A stretch of DNA of 64,000 nt. Source: Massilia litorea. Lineage in GTDB: Bacteria; Pseudomonadota; Gammaproteobacteria; Burkholderiales; Burkholderiaceae_D. The stretch covers positions 3,348,001-3,412,000 of the forward strand of contig NZ_CP062941.1 in the NCBI RefSeq assembly GCF_015101885.1. The letters run 5' to 3'. The position numbers and the translations under genes were made by a program. A model generated the notes under the pieces. It had not been told where the DNA came from, made no database searches, and worked only from the letters and a program-made list of their open reading frames with translations. Positions 17,658 to 27,898 of the stretch are shown here, piece after piece (the first letter of the stretch is position 1; each line of letters opens with the position of its first letter).

Positions 17658-20600
17658 ATGCCCCTGTCGATCACCCGCAGCATAGGCGCGGCCGCCGGCG
17701 CGCGCGGCACGACCCGCATCGTGCTGTGGGGCGCGGGGCTGTGGCTGGCGCTGCTGGTCGGGGCGATGCTGCACATGGCCGCGTCGCGCACGGTCGAAGA
17801 AGAAGCGCGGCGTCGTTTCGAGAACCGGGCCCGCGCCACCCAGGAGCGCCTGGCCGGCGCCATCAAGTCGTATACCGACGTCACCCGCGCACTGGTCGCG
17901 CTGTTCGCCGCCGGCGACGAACCGGTCACGCGCCTGCAGTTCCACCGCTATGTCGACACCCTCGAGCTGCGCACGCATTATCCGGCGATCGACGCCGTCA
18001 CCTACGCCCAGGTGGTCCCGGACGCGGAGCGCGCCGCCTTCGAGGCGCGGGTGCGCGCCGACCGCAGCGTCGATCCGAACGGCTATCCGGATTTCACGAT
18101 CACCCCCGCCGGCAGGCGGCCCAGCTACACGGCGCTGACCTTCATCGAGCCGCCCGCCATGATGGACGGAAAACTCGGGCTCGATATCGGTGCCCGTCCC
18201 GCGGTAGCCGAGGCAATGGCGCGCGCCCGCGATGCCGGCGGCATCAGCGCTTCCGGCCAGCCGGTACAGGTGCACGGACCGACGCCGCATATCGCGCTCA
18301 GCATGCGCGCACCGGTCTACCGCGGCGGCCGCACGCCCGGGACCGTCGCGGCCCGCCGGGCCGCCTATATCGGCGGTGTCGGCGTGTCGTTTTCGGTGCC
18401 GGCCCTGGTCGAACGCGCGCTCTCCGCTGCTGCCGACCCTGCCGGCGATCCGGTCTCGCTGGCGCTGTTCGCAGCCGGTCCCGGCACGGCCTTGTCCGGG
18501 CTGGCCGTCGGGCCGGCCGACCGCCTGCTGTATGGCGATGGCGCGGTGCGCACCCGCATCGTCGACGAGGCGGCCACCTTCACCACCGTGCTGCCGGTCG
18601 ACTTCGGCGGCGGCTTGTGGAAAGCCCATTTCAGCGCGCCGAAAACCGCCCTCTACCTGCCGTTGGACAAGCGCCTGCCGCTGATCGCCCTGGCCACCGG
18701 CTTCACGGCGACCCTGGTCATATACAGCCTGTTCCTCTCGCTGTACTGGTCGCGCCGCGCCGCGATCGAACAGCGCACGCTGCTCGACACGGTGCTCGAC
18801 AACGTCGACGCCTTCGTCTTCATGAAGGACCGCGACCGTCGTTTCCGCTACGTGAACGCGAAGATGGCCCGTGCCCTGGGCCAGGGCGCCGAGCGCATCG
18901 TCGGCCGCGTCGACCGCGAAGTGATGCCGGCCGAGCTGGCCGACGCCGCCTGGGAACGCGAGCGACCCGTGTTCGACGGCAAGCGCCGCGCCAGCCAGGT
19001 CGAGGTCGAGATCGATGGCGGGCCGCGCCAGCTGTGGGAAGCGAAGGTGCCGGTGCGCCTCGACGGGGATGTGGGCGGGGTGCTGTGCGTGGCCACCGAC
19101 GTCACCGAACTGCACCAGCTCAAAGCCGCGGCCGACGCCGCCAACCAGGCAAAAAGCGCCTTCCTGTCGAACATGAGCCACGAAATCCGCACCCCGATGA
19201 ACTCCATCATCGGCATGACCCACCTGGCCCTGGCATCGGCGCATGAACCGAAACTGCGCGACTACCTGGAAAAGATCCGGCACTCGGGCCAGCACCTGCT
19301 GGGCATCATCACCCACATCCTCGACTTCTCGAAGATCGAGGCCGGGCACCTGGAACTGGAACTGCTCGACTTCCGGTTCGACGCCCTGATGGACAAGCTC
19401 GAGAGCCAGCTCGGGGAAGCCGCCGCCGCCAAGGGACTGCGCCTCGAATTCGACATCGCCCCGGACCTGGCGCGTCCCCTGCGCGGCGATCCGCTGCGCC
19501 TGCAACAGGTGCTGCTCAATTTCGTCGGCAACGCCATCAAGTTTTCCGAGCGCGGCAGCGTCACCGTGCGGGCGCGGACGCTGCGCAGCTTCGGCCACGA
19601 GACCCTGGTGCGCTTCGAAGTCGAGGACCACGGCATCGGCATCGACCCGGCCGAGATGGCGCAGCTGTTTACGTCCTTCCACCAGGCCGACCCTTCGACC
19701 ACGCGGCGCTACGGCGGCACGGGCCTGGGCCTGGTGATCAGCAAGCAGCTGGCCGAGCTGATGGGCGGCGAGGCCGGCGTCGAGAGCGAGCCCGGTCGCG
19801 GCAGCATCTTCTGGTTCACGGCGCGCCTGGGGCAGGGCGGGGTGCAGGATGGGAGGCAGGACGCGCCTCCGGCGCGCAAGGCCGCGCCGCCGCCGGTGCC
19901 CGCCGGCCAGCGCCTGGACGGGACCGCGGTGCTGCTGGTCGAGGACAATGTCTTCAGCCAGCAGGTAGGGTGCGAACTGCTGGAAAATGCCGGTGCCGAG
20001 GTGGTCGTGGCCAACAACGGCAGCGAGGCGCTCGACCTGATGCGCGGCCGGCGCTTCGACTGCGTGCTGATGGACGTGCAAATGCCGGTGATGGACGGCT
20101 TCGAGGCCACGCGCCGCATCCGCGCCGACGACGCGCTGCAGGATACCGTGGTGATCGCGATGACGGCCAATGCCGGCGTCGACGACCAGGCGCGCTGCAT
20201 GGAGGTCGGCATGGACGAATTCCTCACCAAGCCGGTCGCGCCCGAGCTTCTCGCGGCGACGATCGCGCGCACGGTCGGGCGTGGGGCGGGCGGGCGCCAG
20301 GCCGCTGCTTCGTCCGCGGCGGCCCAACGTTCGGCTGAGGCGACTGCAGAAGGGGCGCCGGCCGCCGAGGCAGCCGCCCGGCCGGCCGCCGCCGCTCAAG
20401 CCGCAGCGGGTCAGGTGGCTGCGCCGCTGCTCGATACCGCCGTGCTCGCCTCCACCTTCGGCAGCGATCCGGGCAAGATGCGCAAGTTCGCCTTCATGTT
20501 CCTCGACAGCGCGCGCGAAGGCCTGGCCGAGATCGACATCGCCCTGGTCTCGAACGACCTGGCGCGCGCCGGCGCGGTCGCGCACCGTTTGAAATCCTCG

Positions 20601-20777
20601 GCGCGGGCGGTGGGCGCGCTCAGTTTCGCCGGTCTGTGTGCCGAGCTCGAGCGTCAGCATGAACAGGGGAGCAGCGCCGGGGCAAAAGCCCTGAGTGCAC
20701 GTCTGCGCAGCATCTTTGCGCGCCTCGAACGGCAGGTCGCAGCTGAACTTGGCGCCCGCGCCACGGATGGGCGCTAA
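17658..20777 (+). CDS. CHASE-domain hybrid histidine kinase with receiver and Hpt
   Basis: 1039 residues. TM1 (about 20-42) and TM2 (about 338-363) flank a periplasmic CHASE sensor domain (about 75-235, with [15 protein letters not shown]). A PAS domain follows (372-485), HisKA with His508 ([19 protein letters not shown]), HATPase (to about 725, [12 protein letters not shown]), a receiver with Asp806 ([13 protein letters not shown]) and a C-terminal Hpt with His976 ([13 protein letters not shown]). It holds an entire phosphorelay in one chain. A low-complexity Ala/Pro linker (about 875-922) joins receiver and Hpt. The ligand is unknown. It stands alone upstream of recC with 75 bp between. Confidence 0.94.
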   Translation: MPLSITRSIGAAAGARGTTRIVLWGAGLWLALLVGAMLHMAASRTVEEEARRRFENRARATQERLAGAIKSYTDVTRALVALFAAGDEPVTRLQFHRYVDTLELRTHYPAIDAVTYAQVVPDAERAAFEARVRADRSVDPNGYPDFTITPAGRRPSYTALTFIEPPAMMDGKLGLDIGARPAVAEAMARARDAGGISASGQPVQVHGPTPHIALSMRAPVYRGGRTPGTVAARRAAYIGGVGVSFSVPALVERALSAAADPAGDPVSLALFAAGPGTALSGLAVGPADRLLYGDGAVRTRIVDEAATFTTVLPVDFGGGLWKAHFSAPKTALYLPLDKRLPLIALATGFTATLVIYSLFLSLYWSRRAAIEQRTLLDTVLDNVDAFVFMKDRDRRFRYVNAKMARALGQGAERIVGRVDREVMPAELADAAWERERPVFDGKRRASQVEVEIDGGPRQLWEAKVPVRLDGDVGGVLCVATDVTELHQLKAAADAANQAKSAFLSNMSHEIRTPMNSIIGMTHLALASAHEPKLRDYLEKIRHSGQHLLGIITHILDFSKIEAGHLELELLDFRFDALMDKLESQLGEAAAAKGLRLEFDIAPDLARPLRGDPLRLQQVLLNFVGNAIKFSERGSVTVRARTLRSFGHETLVRFEVEDHGIGIDPAEMAQLFTSFHQADPSTTRRYGGTGLGLVISKQLAELMGGEAGVESEPGRGSIFWFTARLGQGGVQDGRQDAPPARKAAPPPVPAGQRLDGTAVLLVEDNVFSQQVGCELLENAGAEVVVANNGSEALDLMRGRRFDCVLMDVQMPVMDGFEATRRIRADDALQDTVVIAMTANAGVDDQARCMEVGMDEFLTKPVAPELLAATIARTVGRGAGGRQAAASSAAAQRSAEATAEGAPAAEAAARPAAAAQAAAGQVAAPLLDTAVLASTFGSDPGKMRKFAFMFLDSAREGLAEIDIALVSNDLARAGAVAHRLKSSARAVGALSFAGLCAELERQHEQGSSAGAKALSARLRSIFARLERQVAAELGARATDGR

Positions 20778-20852
20778 GCGGTCGAGCGCCTTTCGCCGCG
20801 TCCTCAAAAAGAGTATCCTGTCGGGCTTGAGCTCCCCACTTCTCCACCCGCG

Positions 20853-23800
20853 ATGTCCTCCACGATCACCCCCGGCCTGCTGATTTTGCACGGCAACCAG
20901 ATGGAAATGCTGCGCGAAGCCGTCTTCGACTGGCTGCGCGGGCATCCGCTCGGGCCGCTGGAGCAGGAAACCATCCTGGTGCAGTCGAACGGCTTTGCCG
21001 AATGGCTGAAAATCGCGCTGGCCGAGGAGCTCGGGGTGTGCGCGGCCACGCGCGTGGCCCTGCCGGCGCGCTTTCTGTGGGAAGCCTACCGCGCCATGCT
21101 CGGGCGCGACCGGGTGCCGAGCCGTTCTCCCTTCGACCGCGACCCGCTGACCTGGCGCCTGATGCGCCTGCTGCCGACGCTGTTGCAGGAGCCGGTGTTC
21201 GCGCCGCTCGCGCACTTCCTGGGCGACGGCTGTCCCGAGCGCCGCCTGCAGCTGGCCGAGCGCCTGGCCGATTTATTCGACCAGTACCAGGTGTACCGCG
21301 CCGACTGGCTGACCGACTGGGAGATCGGCCGCGACCAGCTGCGCCGTGCCGGCGGCGACCCGGTACCCCTCGCTCCCGACCAGCGCTGGCAGGCGCGCTT
21401 GTGGCGCGCCGTGCACGAGAGCGTGCCGCCGATGCAGCGCGGAACCGGGCGCGCCATGATCCACGAAATCTTCGTCGCCAAAATCCTGGCCGGCGAGCCG
21501 CCGTCCGGCCGCCTGCCGCGCCGCGTGGTGCTGTTCGGGATGTCGGCCCTGCCATACCAGACCCTGCAGGCGATCGCCGCGCTCTCGCACCACACGCAGG
21601 TGCTGCTGGCCGTGCCGAACCCCTGCCAGTTCTACTGGGGCGACATCATCGAAGGGCGCGAGTTATTGAGGGCCGCGCACAAGCGCCAGCCGGCGCGCGA
21701 AGGCGTCGACCTGGCCACGCTGCCGATCGAAGAACTGCACGCGCACAGCCATCCGCTGCTGGCAAGCTGGGGACGCCAGGGGCGCGATTTCGTGCGCATG
21801 CTCGACGAATTCGACAACGAAGCCGGACGCCCCGAAACCGAGGGGATCGCCAAACTGCGGGTCGACCTGTTCTCCGAAGGCGACGGCGAGACCCTGCTGC
21901 AGCAGGTGCAGGCCGCGGTGCGGGACCTGCGTCCGCTGAACGAACACCCGCACGTGCCGCCGCCGCGCGAGGACCGCTCGATCGAGTTCCACGTGACCCA
22001 CAGCACCCAGCGCGAAGTCGAGGTGCTGCACGACCAGCTGCTGTCCTGGTTCGAGGCCGACCCGACGCTGCGCCCGCGCGACATCGTCGTCATGGTGCCC
22101 GACATCGACACCTTCTCGGCCGCGATCCACGCCGTCTTCGACCAGCACAAGAGAAGCGACCCGCGCCACATCCCCTTCGAGATCGGCGATACGCGCGACC
22201 GCAGCGTGAATCCTCTGCTGGTGGCGCTGGAGTGGCTGCTGCGCCTGCCGCAGCAGCGCTGCCGCCAGAGCGAAATCCGCGACCTGCTCGACGTGCCGGC
22301 GGTGGCGACGCGGTTCGGCGTCAGGGAAGACGACCTGCACACGCTGGGCGCCTGGATCGACGGCGCCGGCGTGCGCTGGGGCCTGGACGGCGAACACCGC
22401 GCGGGCCTCGGGCTCGGTGCGGCGGGCGAACAGAATGCCTGGATCTTCGGCGTACGGCGCATGCTGCTCGGTTACGCCAGCGGCGCCGGCGCGCGCTTCG
22501 GCGACATCGAACCCTACGCGGAAGTGGGCGGGCTCGATGCGGCGCTGGCCGGTTCGCTGGCCCAGTTCGTGGAATGCCTGCTGGAGTGGCGCGCGCGCCT
22601 GGCGCAGGCGCGCACCCCGGCCGAGTGGGGCGTGCAGGCGCGCGCCTTGCTGGCCGCCTTCTTCGACGGCCGCGAGGAGAACGACCGCATCACCCTGGCC
22701 CAGCTCGGCGAGGCGCTGAACTGCTGGCTGGAGATGACGGAGGCGGGCGGCTTCGACGAAGCGGTACCGCTGGCCGTGCTGCGCGAAGCCTGGCTCGGCC
22801 AGATCGACCAGCCGACCCTGAATCACCAGTTCGTCTCGGGCGGCGTCACCTTCTGCACCCTGATGCCGATGCGCGCCGTGCCCTTCCGGGCGGTCTGCCT
22901 GCTCGGCATGAACGACGGCGACTTCCCACGCCGCACGCCGCAGAACGATTTCGACCTGCTGGCCATGCCGGGCATGAGCCGCCCCGGCGACCGTTCGCGC
23001 CGCGACGACGACCGCTACCTGATGCTGGAGGCCCTGCTGGCTGCGCGCGACAAGCTGTACGTGAGCTGGGTCGGGCGCAACGTGCGCGACAACAGCGAGC
23101 AGCCGGCCTCGGTGCTGGTGGCGCAGCTGCGCGACTACCTGCATGCAGGCTGGGACCTCGACCTGCACAGCCTGACGGTGGAACACGCGCTGCAGCCCTT
23201 CAGCCGCCGCTATTTCGAGGAGGGCGGGCTGCTGACCTATGCGCGCGAATGGCGCGCAGCGCATGGTTCGGAGGGCGGCGAGGCGCTCGATACCTTGCCG
23301 GCTTATGAACTGGAACCGGATTTCCGCCTGAAGCTGTCCGAACTGGCGAGCTTTCTGAAACAGCCGGCGCGCTACTTCTTCCGGCGCCGGCTGGGCGTGA
23401 TCTTCAACGCGGCCGAGGTGATCGGCGAGGACGAGGAACCGTTCTCGCTCGACGCGCTCGACCGCTACTTCCTGGAAGACAGCCTGCTCGACGATTCGGG
23501 CACGGTCGAGGAACCCGACGAAGTGCGCCAGGTGCTGACGAATCGCGCCGAACGGCTGGCGCGCGAAGGCGTGCTGCCGATCGGCCTGGTCGGGCGCCAG
23601 TGGCAGCAGCAGCTGGTCGAGGGCCTGGTGCCGGTGCGGCGCGCCTGGCTGGAGCTCGGGCGGCGCTTCCCGCAGCCGGCGCCCAAGCTGGCGGTCAGCC
23701 TCGATCTCGACGGCGTGCTGCTGGAAGACTGGATCGACCGCCTGCGCAGTGACGGCGAACGCACTGCCTGGCTGATGCAGATATCCTCGAACGTGCTGGA

Positions 23801-24248
23801 TAAATCCGGCGCGCCGCGCGGCGACAAGCTGATCGACGCCTGGCTGCGTCAGCTGGCCGCCAGCGCCGCCGGTGCGGCGGTGACCGGCTACCTGGTCGCG
23901 CGCGACGCAACCATCACGATGGCGCCGATCGAGCGCGAGATGGCGCTGGCCGCGCTTGGCGACATCAGCGCGCTGTGGCGGCACAATCTGAACGCACCGC
24001 TGCCTGTGGCCTGCAGGACGGCACTGGCGCACCTGGCAGACGGCAAGCCGCGCCTGGTCTACGACGGCGACTACGAATTCCCGGGCGAGGTCGAACGGGA
24101 GCCATGCCTGGCGCGCCTGTGGCCGGAATTCAGTCTGCTGGTCGCGGCCGGCGGCTGGCCGGACCTGGCCGAGGCCCTGTACGGCGGCCTCGTGGCCTGG
24201 CTCGCCAACCATATCCAGGTGACGCAGCATGGGGGAGACGCGCAATGA
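20853..24248 (+). CDS. recC: RecC, exodeoxyribonuclease V gamma subunit
   Basis: 1131 residues, the usual RecC length. The N-terminus (LILHGNQMEMLREAVFDWLR, then VQSNGFAEWLKIALAE) is the inactivated-helicase domain, and the central GVTFCTLMPMRAVPFRAVCL and LLGMNDGDFPRR are hallmark RecC segments. In the RecBCD complex RecC holds the split DNA strands and reads Chi. Its TGA overlaps the recB ATG (ATGA), so the two are translationally coupled. The preceding CHASE-kinase gene is probably unrelated in function. Confidence 0.96.
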   Translation: MSSTITPGLLILHGNQMEMLREAVFDWLRGHPLGPLEQETILVQSNGFAEWLKIALAEELGVCAATRVALPARFLWEAYRAMLGRDRVPSRSPFDRDPLTWRLMRLLPTLLQEPVFAPLAHFLGDGCPERRLQLAERLADLFDQYQVYRADWLTDWEIGRDQLRRAGGDPVPLAPDQRWQARLWRAVHESVPPMQRGTGRAMIHEIFVAKILAGEPPSGRLPRRVVLFGMSALPYQTLQAIAALSHHTQVLLAVPNPCQFYWGDIIEGRELLRAAHKRQPAREGVDLATLPIEELHAHSHPLLASWGRQGRDFVRMLDEFDNEAGRPETEGIAKLRVDLFSEGDGETLLQQVQAAVRDLRPLNEHPHVPPPREDRSIEFHVTHSTQREVEVLHDQLLSWFEADPTLRPRDIVVMVPDIDTFSAAIHAVFDQHKRSDPRHIPFEIGDTRDRSVNPLLVALEWLLRLPQQRCRQSEIRDLLDVPAVATRFGVREDDLHTLGAWIDGAGVRWGLDGEHRAGLGLGAAGEQNAWIFGVRRMLLGYASGAGARFGDIEPYAEVGGLDAALAGSLAQFVECLLEWRARLAQARTPAEWGVQARALLAAFFDGREENDRITLAQLGEALNCWLEMTEAGGFDEAVPLAVLREAWLGQIDQPTLNHQFVSGGVTFCTLMPMRAVPFRAVCLLGMNDGDFPRRTPQNDFDLLAMPGMSRPGDRSRRDDDRYLMLEALLAARDKLYVSWVGRNVRDNSEQPASVLVAQLRDYLHAGWDLDLHSLTVEHALQPFSRRYFEEGGLLTYAREWRAAHGSEGGEALDTLPAYELEPDFRLKLSELASFLKQPARYFFRRRLGVIFNAAEVIGEDEEPFSLDALDRYFLEDSLLDDSGTVEEPDEVRQVLTNRAERLAREGVLPIGLVGRQWQQQLVEGLVPVRRAWLELGRRFPQPAPKLAVSLDLDGVLLEDWIDRLRSDGERTAWLMQISSNVLDKSGAPRGDKLIDAWLRQLAASAAGAAVTGYLVARDATITMAPIEREMALAALGDISALWRHNLNAPLPVACRTALAHLADGKPRLVYDGDYEFPGEVEREPCLARLWPEFSLLVAAGGWPDLAEALYGGLVAWLANHIQVTQHGGDAQ

Positions 24249-27200
24249 GCCAGCTGCTCGACGCCCTCACGTTCCCGCTGCACGGCTCGCGCCTGATCGA
24301 GGCCAGCGCCGGCACGGGTAAAACCTGGACCATCGCGGCGCTCTACCTGCGCCTGGTGCTCGGCCACGGCGGCGCGGATGCTTTTGCCCGGCCCTTGCTG
24401 CCCTCGCAGATCCTGGTGATGACCTTTACCCGCGCCGCCACGCGCGAGCTGGCCAACCGCGTGCGCGAGCGCCTGGTCGGCGCCGCGGCCTATTTCCGCG
24501 GCGAGGCGAAGGAGTCCGATCCTTACCTGGAAGCGCTCGCCAGCAGTTACGACAGCGACAGCGAGCGCCAGGTCGCGGCGCACCGCCTGGTGCTGGCCGC
24601 CGAGACGATGGACGAAGCGGCGATCTTCACCATCGACGCCTGGTGCCAGCGCATGCTGCGCGAGCACGCCTTCGACAGCGGCAGCCTGTTCGACGAGGAA
24701 CTGGTCAGCGACGAGCGCGCCCTGTTCGAAGACGCGGCCCACGATTACTGGCGCCAGCACGTCTATCCCCTGAACGCCGCCGGCCTGGGCGCGGTGCTGG
24801 CCTGCTGGCGCGACGTAGAGGCCATGAAGGCGGCGGTGCGCGACCTGGTCGGGCGCACCGCCACGCTCGGCATGCCGGACGCCGAGCCGCTGGCGGCGCT
24901 GGTCGCGCGCGTGCAGCGCAGCCAGCAGGCCGAACTCGCGCGCCTGAAAGAAGGCTGGCACGAGCGCGCCGGCGAGATGGAGCGCTGGATCGCACAGCAG
25001 CAGGAACGCAATCCCAAAGCCTTCAACGGCAACAAGATGCGTGCCGCTTCGGTGCCCACATGGTTCGAAGCACTGCGCGCCTGGGCCGCCGACGCTGCGC
25101 TGGTCGAGCCGGACATGAACGAGACGGCCTGGAAGCGCCTGACGCCGCACGGAATCGAGGACGCCTTCGGCAAGGACTTCCACGCCGTGGTGCCGGACTG
25201 CTTCGCTTGTACCGAAGACCTGCGCGCGGCCCTCGACACGATTCAACCGCTTGCGCACGCGCTGCTGCGCCACGCGGCCGGCCACATCGCCCAGCGCATG
25301 GCGGAACTCAAGACGCGCAATCGCCAGTTCGGTTTCGCCGACATGCTGGCGCGCCTGAAGGAGGCGCTGGAAGGCGGCAACGGCGAGGCCCTGCGCCAGC
25401 GCATCGTGACCCAGTTCCCGGTCGCGCTGATCGACGAATTCCAGGACACCTCGCCCGACCAGTACCGCATCTTCAACCTGCTGTACCGGGTCGAGGCGAA
25501 CGATCCGGAGCAGGGCCTGTTCCTGATCGGCGACCCGAAGCAGTCGATCTACGGCTTCCGCGGCGCCGACATCCACAGCTACCTGGCAGCCCGCATCGCC
25601 ACCGAAGGCCGGCACTACCAGCTCGGCACCAACTACCGTTCGACCAGCGCGCTGGTGGAGGCGGTGAACCAGCTGTTCCGCTATGCCGAAGGCCATGGCG
25701 AGCACCCCGGCCATGCGGCCGGCGCCTTCCGCTTCCGGCGCGGAAACATCAATCCGCTGCCTTTCGATGCGGTACGCGCGGCCGGCCGCGGCGCGCACCT
25801 GGTCGGCGTCGACGGACCCTACCAGGCGCTGGCGATGTGCACCACGGACGGGGAGGAGATGAAGGCCGAGGAGTACCGCAGCTTCTTCGCCAATCACTGC
25901 GCCGAGCACATCGTCTCGCTGCTGAACGACCCGCAGGTCGGTTTCGCCGAACCCGACCCCGAGGGGCTGGGCGGCCGCTTCGTACGCCTGCAGCCGGCCG
26001 ATATCGCGGTGCTGGTGCGCGACCGCAAGGAAGCAAGCGCGGTGCGCCAGGCGCTGGCACGGCGCAAGGTCGCCAGCGTCTACCTGTCGGACAAGGATTC
26101 GGTGGTCGAAAGCGAAGAGGCGGCGGACGTGCTGCGCTGGCTGTACGCGGTCGCCAGCCCCCTCGACGGCACCCTGGCGCGCGCCGCGCTGGCCACGCGC
26201 ACGGCCGACCTGCCCCTGGGCGAACTGGCGAAACTCTCGGGCGACGAGACCGTCTGGGAAGAGCGCGTCGAGCAATTGAAAGCCCTGCATGCGACCTGGC
26301 AGCGCCAGGGCGTGCTGGCGATGCTGCGCCGCTTCATCCACGAACTCGGCCTGCCGGCGCGCCTGTTGCGCGAGCCGGGCGGCGAGCGGCGCCTGACCAA
26401 CCTGCTGCACCTGGCCGAGCTGCTGCAGGAAGCGAGCACCCAGCTCGACGGCGAGCAGGCCCTGATCCGTTGGTTCGCCGAACAGATCGAGGGGCTGGGC
26501 GAGGGCGGCGACGAGCGCGTGCTGCGTCTGGAAAGCGACGCCGAGCTGGTCAAGGTGATCACCGTGCACAAGTCGAAGGGCCTGGAGTATCCGCTGGTGT
26601 ATCTGCCGTTCGCGGCCACCGCGCGCAAGACGGATAAACGCAGGCGCAGCTTCTTCGAGTACGTGCTGGAAGACGGCAGCCGGCACATCGACCTGGCCCT
26701 GTCGGAGGAAGCGATGCAGGCGGTGGACCGGGCGCGCCTGGAGGAAGACCTGCGCCTGCTGTACGTGGCGCTGACGCGCGCGCGCCACTTCCTGTGGCTG
26801 GGCGTGGCGGCGGTCGCCACCCGCCAGAAGGGCGAGAACATGCTGCACGAATCCGCGCTCGGCTACCTGCTCAGCGGCGGGTCGCCGGTTCCGACCAGCG
26901 CCATCGGCGACCACCTGGCACGCCTGCGCGGCGGCTGCGCCGGCATCGAGCTCCATACGCTGGCCCCGCAGGACGGCTGCACGATGCTCAACCGGGTCGA
27001 AGAACGGCCGGCGCTGGTGGAGGCGGCACCCTTCGAGGCCGACTTCGAGCGCAACTGGGCGGTCGGCTCGTTTACCTCGATCACGCGCCACACGACGGCG
27101 CCGCCGATGCGCGCGCTGGAGGAAACCCTGCTCGAGGACGAGGAGCCCGCGCCGCCGCTGGTGCCGCGACTCGAGGACGCGCCCTGGCACCGCTTCCCAC

Positions 27201-27895
27201 GCGGTTCGGTGCCCGGCAACTTCCTGCACGAGCAACTCGAGTGGATCGGGCAGGAAGGGTTCGACAGCATCGATGACCCGAACTTCGACGCGCGCCTGGC
27301 GCAGCGCATCGAGCGCGCGGGCTGGGGCCACCGCCTGGACGATGCCATCGCCTGGCTGCGGACCGTGGTCGCGACGCGCCTGCCGCCGATCGGCGCCAGT
27401 CTCAGCGAACTGACCGAGACCGTGCCGGAAATGGAATTCTGGTTCCCGAGCGAGGGCCTGGACCTGGGCGCACTCGATCGCCTGTGCCGGCGCAGGCTGC
27501 TCGGCAAGGCTGCCCGTCCGCTTCTCCCCGAGCGCGAACTGCACGGCATGCTCAAGGGCTTTGCCGACCTGGTGTTCGAACACGAAGGCCGGTACTGGGT
27601 GCTCGACTACAAATCGAATGCGCTGGGGCCGAACGACGCCGCCTACACGAAGCGTGCGATGGAAGAGGGCATGGCCGGGCACCGCTACGACATCCAGGGC
27701 GCGATCTACATGCTGGCGCTGCACCGCCTGCTCAAGAGCCGCCTCGGCGAGAACTACGATCCGGCGCAGCAGCTGGGCGGCGCCGTGTTCCTGTTCCTGC
27801 GCGGGATCGCCAACACCTCGACGCACGGCTGCTGCCTGCTCGAACCGGACGTCGAACTGCTCGACGGCCTGGACCAACTGCTCGGGAGGGGCTAG
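24245..27895 (+). CDS. recB: RecB, exodeoxyribonuclease V beta subunit
   Basis: 1216 residues, helicase plus nuclease. Walker A is IEASAGTGKTWTIAALYLR near residue 20. Walker B is VALIDEFQDTSPDQYRIF, then IGDPKQSIYGFRGADIHSY (motif III), ITVHKSKGLEYPLVYLPFA (motif V) and LLYVALTRARH (motif VI). The C-terminal RecB nuclease has GFADLVFEHEGRYWVLDYKS with the metal-binding Asp/Asp/Lys. The ATG at 24245 overlaps the recC stop. It acts in the cytoplasm in repair of double-strand breaks. Confidence 0.97.
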   Translation: MSQLLDALTFPLHGSRLIEASAGTGKTWTIAALYLRLVLGHGGADAFARPLLPSQILVMTFTRAATRELANRVRERLVGAAAYFRGEAKESDPYLEALASSYDSDSERQVAAHRLVLAAETMDEAAIFTIDAWCQRMLREHAFDSGSLFDEELVSDERALFEDAAHDYWRQHVYPLNAAGLGAVLACWRDVEAMKAAVRDLVGRTATLGMPDAEPLAALVARVQRSQQAELARLKEGWHERAGEMERWIAQQQERNPKAFNGNKMRAASVPTWFEALRAWAADAALVEPDMNETAWKRLTPHGIEDAFGKDFHAVVPDCFACTEDLRAALDTIQPLAHALLRHAAGHIAQRMAELKTRNRQFGFADMLARLKEALEGGNGEALRQRIVTQFPVALIDEFQDTSPDQYRIFNLLYRVEANDPEQGLFLIGDPKQSIYGFRGADIHSYLAARIATEGRHYQLGTNYRSTSALVEAVNQLFRYAEGHGEHPGHAAGAFRFRRGNINPLPFDAVRAAGRGAHLVGVDGPYQALAMCTTDGEEMKAEEYRSFFANHCAEHIVSLLNDPQVGFAEPDPEGLGGRFVRLQPADIAVLVRDRKEASAVRQALARRKVASVYLSDKDSVVESEEAADVLRWLYAVASPLDGTLARAALATRTADLPLGELAKLSGDETVWEERVEQLKALHATWQRQGVLAMLRRFIHELGLPARLLREPGGERRLTNLLHLAELLQEASTQLDGEQALIRWFAEQIEGLGEGGDERVLRLESDAELVKVITVHKSKGLEYPLVYLPFAATARKTDKRRRSFFEYVLEDGSRHIDLALSEEAMQAVDRARLEEDLRLLYVALTRARHFLWLGVAAVATRQKGENMLHESALGYLLSGGSPVPTSAIGDHLARLRGGCAGIELHTLAPQDGCTMLNRVEERPALVEAAPFEADFERNWAVGSFTSITRHTTAPPMRALEETLLEDEEPAPPLVPRLEDAPWHRFPRGSVPGNFLHEQLEWIGQEGFDSIDDPNFDARLAQRIERAGWGHRLDDAIAWLRTVVATRLPPIGASLSELTETVPEMEFWFPSEGLDLGALDRLCRRRLLGKAARPLLPERELHGMLKGFADLVFEHEGRYWVLDYKSNALGPNDAAYTKRAMEEGMAGHRYDIQGAIYMLALHRLLKSRLGENYDPAQQLGGAVFLFLRGIANTSTHGCCLLEPDVELLDGLDQLLGRG

Positions 27896-27898
27896 CGC

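Noticed and set aside
17610..21215. Minus-strand open frame of about 1200 codons opposite the CHASE kinase
   Set aside because: Same antisense effect; the plus strand carries CHASE, PAS, HisKA, receiver and Hpt motifs in order.
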